Positions 58,701 through 64,000 of a stretch of 64,000 nucleotides of DNA are shown here, piece after piece (within the stretch, counting starts at the first letter, position 1; each line of letters opens with the position of its first letter). The notes under the pieces were generated by a model. That model searched no databases. It saw only the letters and a list, made by a program, of their open reading frames with translations, and was not told where the DNA came from. A program made the position numbers and the translations under genes. Source of the DNA: Cliona cf. orientalis (Eukaryota > Porifera > Demospongiae > Clionaida > Clionaidae); the NCBI GenBank assembly GCA_963930775.1, contig OZ005691.1, positions 8,429,000 to 8,492,999 of the forward strand, read 5' to 3'.

Positions 58701-61700
58701 TCCTGTTCCTGATAGTTTTGAATTTACGCAACCAGGAGGATATACATTTAGTGTGAATGAGAGTGCTATTTATGGTACTGTTGTGGGGAGAGTACAACTG
58801 GAAGGTGTTTCTGCTTACATAGAACAGCATACAAGTTTCTCGATGAGTCACAATAACTTCAGCATAAACTCCACAAATGGCATTATCCAAACTATTTATG
58901 TGTTTGACTATGAGGAGAGACGAGAATATTCATTCCAGGTTGTGGCAAGACTTCTCATTAGCTCTAGGAATGTCGACATCTCCAGGACTATAACTGTCAC
59001 AGTGCTCATCATCGATGTCAATGACAATGCACCTATGTTTGTATCCTTTCCATCCAGCCTCACCTGGCCTGAAAATAGAACAAATGAAGAATTGATTCAT
59101 CAGACTGTAACAGTTGCTAGTGATGCTGATTCTGGTATTAACCAGATGCTGGTGTATAGCATCCTCAATGACGACGTCTTGGATATGTTTCGTATTGACA
59201 ATCAGACAGGAGATCTTTACGCAGTTGCAAGTCTAGACAGAGAAGAACGTGAGAGTTATTTAATTACTATTGAAGTTAGTGATTTGGGCTCTCCAGCAAA
59301 CTCAGTACGGGAAACAATTGACTTTAGATTACTGGATGTCAATGACAATGCTCCAGTGTTGACTACTACTTTTGAAATTCGTGTCTTTGAGAGAACTGAG
59401 CCTAGACCTTTAGTTAACCTCACTGCCGATGATCAAGATGTAGGACATAATGGCACTGTTAATTTCTACAAGATACAGACCACGAAAAGTGGCACAACAC
59501 AGCGAGTTGACCTACTTCCAAGCACAAGAATTGTGAACATTAGTCCGATAGGCGAAGTAGAGCTTCTTCAAGAATTAGATTACGAAGAAGCTCAATGGTA
59601 CAATATTGTGATCCTCTTAAGAGACCTCGGGTCTCCAAGTTTGGAATCACTTTATAATATCACTCTAATTGTTATGGATGTGCCCGATAACACACCCCAG
59701 TTTGTATATTCAGCTGGTCAGACAGTGTATCAAAACAGTACTATTCCTACACTCCACAGTGGAGACACAATCATACAAGTGTATGTAACTGATGATGATC
59801 CATTTGATGAGATTAGTTACAGGATTGATTCGATTCGTTGGCAACGGAATAGCAGCAATCCTCTACCAGATATAAGCATTGATAGGAGGACAGGTAGGAT
59901 ATACAGCAATGCTGAACAAGTGATTTTGCCAGAGTCCACTTTCGAGACCAGAATCATTGCTCAAGACAACAGTGAGTACAATCTATCTGCTGTGGCAGTA
60001 GCCTATGTTTCCATAGTTCCATTGCCACTGCAGTTTGTGGAGACTTTATACACAGTAGAGATCAGTGAAGCCACTCCTGTTGGTACTGATGTGATTACTG
60101 TCATGCTTGAACGTCTGTCTATTTCTGCACAGGTTCGATACTCCCTTGATGTCACTTATCCACCAAGTGAAAGAGGTGTATTTTCATTCGAGCATACTGA
60201 TAATATTGGTGAAACATCTATTACTACTGCTAGGGACATTGATCGAGAAACTGTCAGCAACTATTCATTAGTTGTAACGGCTGGTCGTGGAAATGAAACT
60301 GCACAAACGACTGTGGTCATAAACATCACTGACGTTAATGACAATTGTCCAGCGTTTATTGATCCTCCAAATGCCATAGTGCATGTCTCAGAACTCATTC
60401 GTCCTCAAATGACTATAGCCAGAATTAACGCGACGGACTCAGACATAGGTAATAATGGTCTTCTACAGTTTCAGCTAGATAATATCACAGCTGATACTCC
60501 ATTCAGCATAGATTCATCAACAGGAGATATTGTTGTCACTAGGCCACTTGATTATGAAACAACATCTGAATACTCTCTCAGTGTCACTGTGTCAGACTTT
60601 GGCATGCCTCCAAGGCAAACGTCAAACTCATACACTGTGATTGTCGTAAATGAGAACGATATTCCTCCCATATTCTCTGCTCCAGCCTACTTTGGTGAGA
60701 TTTATGCCCTGACTCCATTAAATGACTATGTAAGGCACACATTGATTCATGTTAGAGATGAAGATGTGAATGAATCTGACCAAGACTTCACATTTCACAT
60801 ATCATTCCATTCTGGCTCTTCACAAGCAAGGTTGGGCTATGCATTTGCTGTGGCTCGCAGTCCTCCATTTTATGTCCAAGTGATTCGATCTCCAAGTGAA
60901 CCTACATTTTCTGAGCCACAGCTTCTTGAGTTACAACTCTCAGTAACAGATGATGGTGATCGTGGCTTAACCAGTGCCGTTCCTCTCTACATTTCAATAT
61001 TCACGTCCGATAACCTAATTCCATTTGAACTTGTGGGCACCACAGAGGAAGAGCTTTTATCATGTGATCAACGGGAAAGCTCAGTATGTGGTTTCAGTGA
61101 AGCTCTGAGTAATGCAACACAAGCAGTTCTCAATGAATCCGTGAAATACAACAATTACTCAATTCAAACTTCTGAAAGGAATGTGAATGTGTAAGTACAT
61201 AGCTATAAAGATTAATTTTTACATCCTTGAATGACTGACTGATGGGGAAGTTTATGTATGCATCAACACATGCAACATTATGTTTTTATTGGTGATGCTT
61301 GTATGTATGATGTTAACTATAGAGAATAGTTCAGATATTATACTGGTTTGATTAGCTAAGTAGCTATAAAGAAGCAGCTGGAAACCATAGTTTTGTTGAG
61401 GAGAATTAGGACTTTTTTGTGTTCCCAGAGAAACTGTTTGTTTGTTTTTTTCACTTGTGTGCAGGATTCGTCTCAATATGTATGGATGGCTTGGGAATTA
61501 TGACCTTGGAATTGAGAATAATGGTGAACTTATGACAACTGAGCGCCCATCTTCCATTAACTATGTTAGTTTAAAGAGCCTACAGAGTAATATAGAACAA
61601 GTGATGAGAGCTGATGACAATTTAACCTTCAATGCAAGTTTGGTGTTTCCAGTGGAGCATCCTGTCATGTGTGGCACTATGGAGTCTACTACTACTACTA

Positions 61701-62333
61701 TGAGTACAGAACATGTTCCAGACAATAATAAAACAGCTGATCTTGTTCTTCAGATTTTACTAGGAGTGCTTTCTTCAATAATTTTAGTGCTGGTAATCCT
61801 CCTTATCTGTGCATGTCAGCGCCTTCAAAGAGCCAAAGTAAACAGTCCAAAGTAAGTCACATCATGTATAATTATTGTAGTTATTCATGTATAGAAATTG
61901 ATGCATAGCTTCAAAATCTTCATGGTAGCTACAATGATTTCATGACTAATCATGAAAAGTTCTGAATCATTCAAAACAGTAACAGTTTTGAAGACGGATG
62001 CATATGTATACATATTCTGCATGATCATGGCAATAATTAATAGTAGCTATATAATATTATGATGCCTTCAAATACAGAACTGTACCAACAGTGCTGCTAA
62101 AGGACAGGTCAGATTATCCTGGTATAGCAAATGCAATGTATAAGGATGACGATATTTTGAACTCTCTACAGACTACTCCTTTCTTTGATCCCACCTATGT
62201 TGCCACAGTAAGTGGAACGCATACAAATATGTATAGTCTAGTTACTCATTCTGATATGCAGCATTACAAAGACATTGAAAACAACTTGTCAAGGATGAAA
62301 GCAAACGTGGATGGCTGTTTATCTCATGATTAG
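46719..62333 (+). CDS. Giant cadherin-repeat membrane protein (3' half of the receptor gene)
   Basis: Three exons: 46719-61190 (14,472 nt without introns), 61465-61851 and 62078-62333 (stop). The first encodes about 44 cadherin repeats of ~108 residues, with repeated linker motifs LDVNDNPPLF, MDINDNSPIF, SDVNDNHPIF, and interior A-x-D-x-D and D-R-E motifs. Cadherin repeats mediate calcium-dependent adhesion outside the cell. Exon 2 holds a juxtamembrane region and one transmembrane helix (residues VLSSIILVLVILLICAC within it). Exon 3 is a ~85-residue cytoplasmic tail with YPGI, YSLV and YKDI (YxxPhi-type) motifs and no catenin-binding sequence that I recognise. Two lesions are present: a CTAAC duplication at 47750-47759 shifts the frame, and codon 52633-52635 is TAA where the duplicated copy has CAA. 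No other stop occurs in 14.5 kb. It may be a very recent pseudogene, a null allele or an assembly/sequence error. About 44 repeats exceeds the 34 of Fat. Confidence 0.85.
48010..53838 (+). repeat. Intragenic tandem duplication, copy 1 (18 cadherin repeats)
   Basis: 5,829 bp beginning CCTGATCATATTCAATTTGC and collinear with 53839-59682 at an offset of 5,829 bp, rising to 5,838 after small in-frame insertions. Only scattered substitutions separate the copies by eye. It encodes 1,943 residues. Confidence 0.9.
53839..59682 (+). repeat. Intragenic tandem duplication, copy 2
   Basis: 5,844 bp, in frame throughout. Differences from copy 1 are mostly single substitutions plus in-frame insertions such as TDSEVN for TEVN, QNDLL for DVL, and QTVTVAS for QIVAS. 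Copy 2 ends at MDVPDNTPQF, where a canonical linker replaces the junction VPDRIQF of copy 1. Confidence 0.9.
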
Positions 62334-63853
62334 TCAAATATTATATGACTAATAGTTAGCTAACTGTAGTTCAGCAAACTTAACTATTATGTATAGTTAC
62401 TGTAGTGATTTTTTTGCTAAAAGGCATAGTACTAGTCTATAGATTTCATCAGGTTAATACTTTTAAGTGTCATGAGACTCATTGGGTTTTTTTGGTTTAT
62501 AATGTACGCAATGGAATTTATACATGCCGGCTCAAGAGTGGGTAATGGGTCATTGCATGTGCTCACTTCAATTCCTGCGTACCACATACATGTGGAGACA
62601 TAGCAAAGTTCACAGTGATCAGACCCAAACAAGCTGGATAGCAAATAATAAAAAAGGTGAGATTTCTTATACATGCATAGGCCCTAGCTATTGTGGGACT
62701 GGAGAGTAGCTGGCTATAAATTTGTTCGTGAGTAATAACTGATCGAGTGCTTACCGTACATACATATCAGCAGTAGGCCATTTCTTTAGCACTGTCCCCT
62801 AGTCTGCGATGTGCATGTTGCATGCATGGCCGATCTGCGATACAGTTGGGTTTATGGGCTGTTTATTATGACCACACCCATGTACCAAACGAGCATACGC
62901 TTGATAGGCCAAATTAAAGTATAGGCAGATAGTTGCTCTTATGTTACTTGCTTAGGCGTTTCTAAATCAATTAATGGTTGTCAATATTACAAGTATTTTA
63001 GGAAATGATCGTTCGGATTTGTTTAAATTGAAGCGATATACTTTCGTATTAAGCTCCTAATCAGAAAGTACATGTAGGCGGAAATTAAGGGGTGATGAAA
63101 AACAACTAATTAGCTAACTTGGAGGGGCCTAATTCATAGGTATACAATTGTTTTACTACTTTGTGACAATGCCGGCGCCTTCAGTACATAATTATTAGCT
63201 ATATAAGTACTTCAAATTAACCTACAAATGGGAATTAGCATAATTAAAACCTCCAAACATGCATGGGATAATACCGTTAATTTTTGTTCGGCCTACAATA
63301 AAGATTGTCCTATTTGGAGGTGCTCATCAAATGCAGATGACAACATCTTGAGACTTCGAATTCTACAAACTACAATACCTCTAAAGATAACTAAAGAAGT
63401 ATACAGGGTCAAAGTACAATAATACTATAAGAACGCGTGATCTATTTGCCCATGTACAATATGGAAAGCCACATAGCTAGTGCTCACTTTTGATGATGGT
63501 CAACAGAGCTACAGTGTCACTGTCTTGTTGGAAGCTGCCAGATCGATACCTAGAAATGCGATCAGGGATAAGACGTCGTTATTCAAATTCTGACTTACTA
63601 CTTACTGAGCCATAGGAGCTGGGTGTTGCCATGAGCGGCGGGTACGAACCACGTTGTTGGTAAAGGGTCGTTCACGTGCTACATTAGGCCATACCAATTT
63701 GAATATACGTTTCTCGGACAGGCATGCCGTCACAACGCAGACTCTGATACTGAGACAGAGCTTGAGGTTGACTTGCTGTCTTGTACTGAAGTTGCTTATG
63801 AGAAAAGGGAAGTTACTCATGGAGTAGCCTACTGTGATGCCTCTTAGACTAAC
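62334..63853. other. 3' flank and intergenic DNA
   Basis: An AATAAA hexamer at 62647-62652 could be the polyadenylation signal of the cadherin gene. Beyond it, the stretch is AT-rich with short ORFs only. From about 63740 a plus-strand frame with SDTETELEVDLLSCTEVAYE is open up to a TAG at 63845 and may belong with the next feature. Confidence 0.4.
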
Positions 63854-64000
63854 ATGTATCAATGGACACCAGTGGTTGGTAAGAGAAGAAGGAGGACTCC
63901 TTTGCCAGACTACATGTTGAGACGATTCCCTCCTCATCGCCGGCAGGAACTACAAATGATCAGCTCAGATTCAGAGTCTTCTGATTCTGATCAGCCATTG
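63854..64000 (+). CDS. Partial ORF running off the window, unknown
   Basis: ATG at 63854 opens 49 codons to the window edge. It includes YQWTPVVGKRRRTPLPDYML, RRFPPHRRQELQM and the acidic SSDSESSDSDQP. A stop three codons upstream (TAG) separates it from another acidic stretch in the same frame. The basic-then-acidic composition resembles N-termini of repetitive-element ORFs, but the family is not recognised. Confidence 0.35.
   Translation, partial: MYQWTPVVGKRRRRTPLPDYMLRRFPPHRRQELQMISSDSESSDSDQPL

Noticed and set aside
52636..61194. A second, separate cadherin gene starting at the ATG after the stop
   Set aside because: The ATG just after 52635 lies in the middle of a cadherin repeat, and copy 2 shows the uninterrupted sequence, so the stop is a lesion, not a gene boundary.
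63602..63937. 111-codon minus-strand ORF near the window end
   Set aside because: It overlaps the opposite-strand frame with acidic repeats and shows no recognisable motif.
1..64000. tRNA or rRNA genes
   Set aside because: No cloverleaf with A/B boxes or rRNA-like segment was recognised by reading; a covariance search was not possible.

Overview
The window looks like nuclear DNA of a demosponge, probably Amphimedon-like. This is inferred from AT-rich sequence, 60-400 bp GT-AG introns, death-domain exons that all start and end in phase 1, a giant cadherin next to NIDO/AMOP/VWD/EGF modules, and very dense small TIR elements. No database was searched. There is one 200-N assembly gap (28098-28297).

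Layout. 0-1.8 kb: a small arginine-rich coiled-coil gene with a CRE palindrome upstream, then degenerate tandem repeats. 1.8-8.5 kb (minus): an apparently intact four-exon Helentron (Helitron-like) RepHel gene with zinc-finger, OTU, HUH-Rep, PIF1-like helicase and endonuclease domains. 8.5-26.3 kb: a mosaic of segmental duplications carrying two minus-strand death-domain-like genes (A, with a damaged 5' exon; B, four exons) and three copies of a SOCS-box-like terminal exon. This mosaic is interrupted by many TIR elements. They include a perfect 187-bp-arm foldback with a 9-bp target duplication, a broken CGBP1/BED-like gene inside hAT-like ends, and a Harbinger-like element with TAA duplications. 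26-31 kb: mostly non-coding, with an array of GGGACACTGTCC-like palindromes, another death-domain exon and an orphan minus-strand coding exon.

31.2-62.3 kb (plus) appears to be one enormous gene. Twelve exons encode signal peptide, NIDO, AMOP, VWD and EGF modules. A phase-1 donor at 36801 is compatible with the phase-1 acceptor at 46719, which opens a 14.5-kb exon encoding about 44 cadherin repeats, followed by a transmembrane exon and a short cytoplasmic exon. The ~9.9-kb intron holds a decayed DIRS/Ngaro-type retrotransposon (minus) and nested MITEs. With four local lesions set aside, the exon lengths sum to a whole number of codons (about 6,243 residues). The lesions are two single-base frameshifts, a 5-bp duplication and one nonsense codon. 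An 18-repeat block of the cadherin array is duplicated in tandem (5.83 kb), and the stop codon lies in the first copy only. The window ends in an unassigned partial ORF.

The main discovery candidates are the composite NIDO-AMOP-VWD-EGF-cadherin receptor with its alternating linker pattern and internal duplication, the intact OTU/endonuclease Helentron, the perfect foldback element, and the palindrome array at 28.6 kb.
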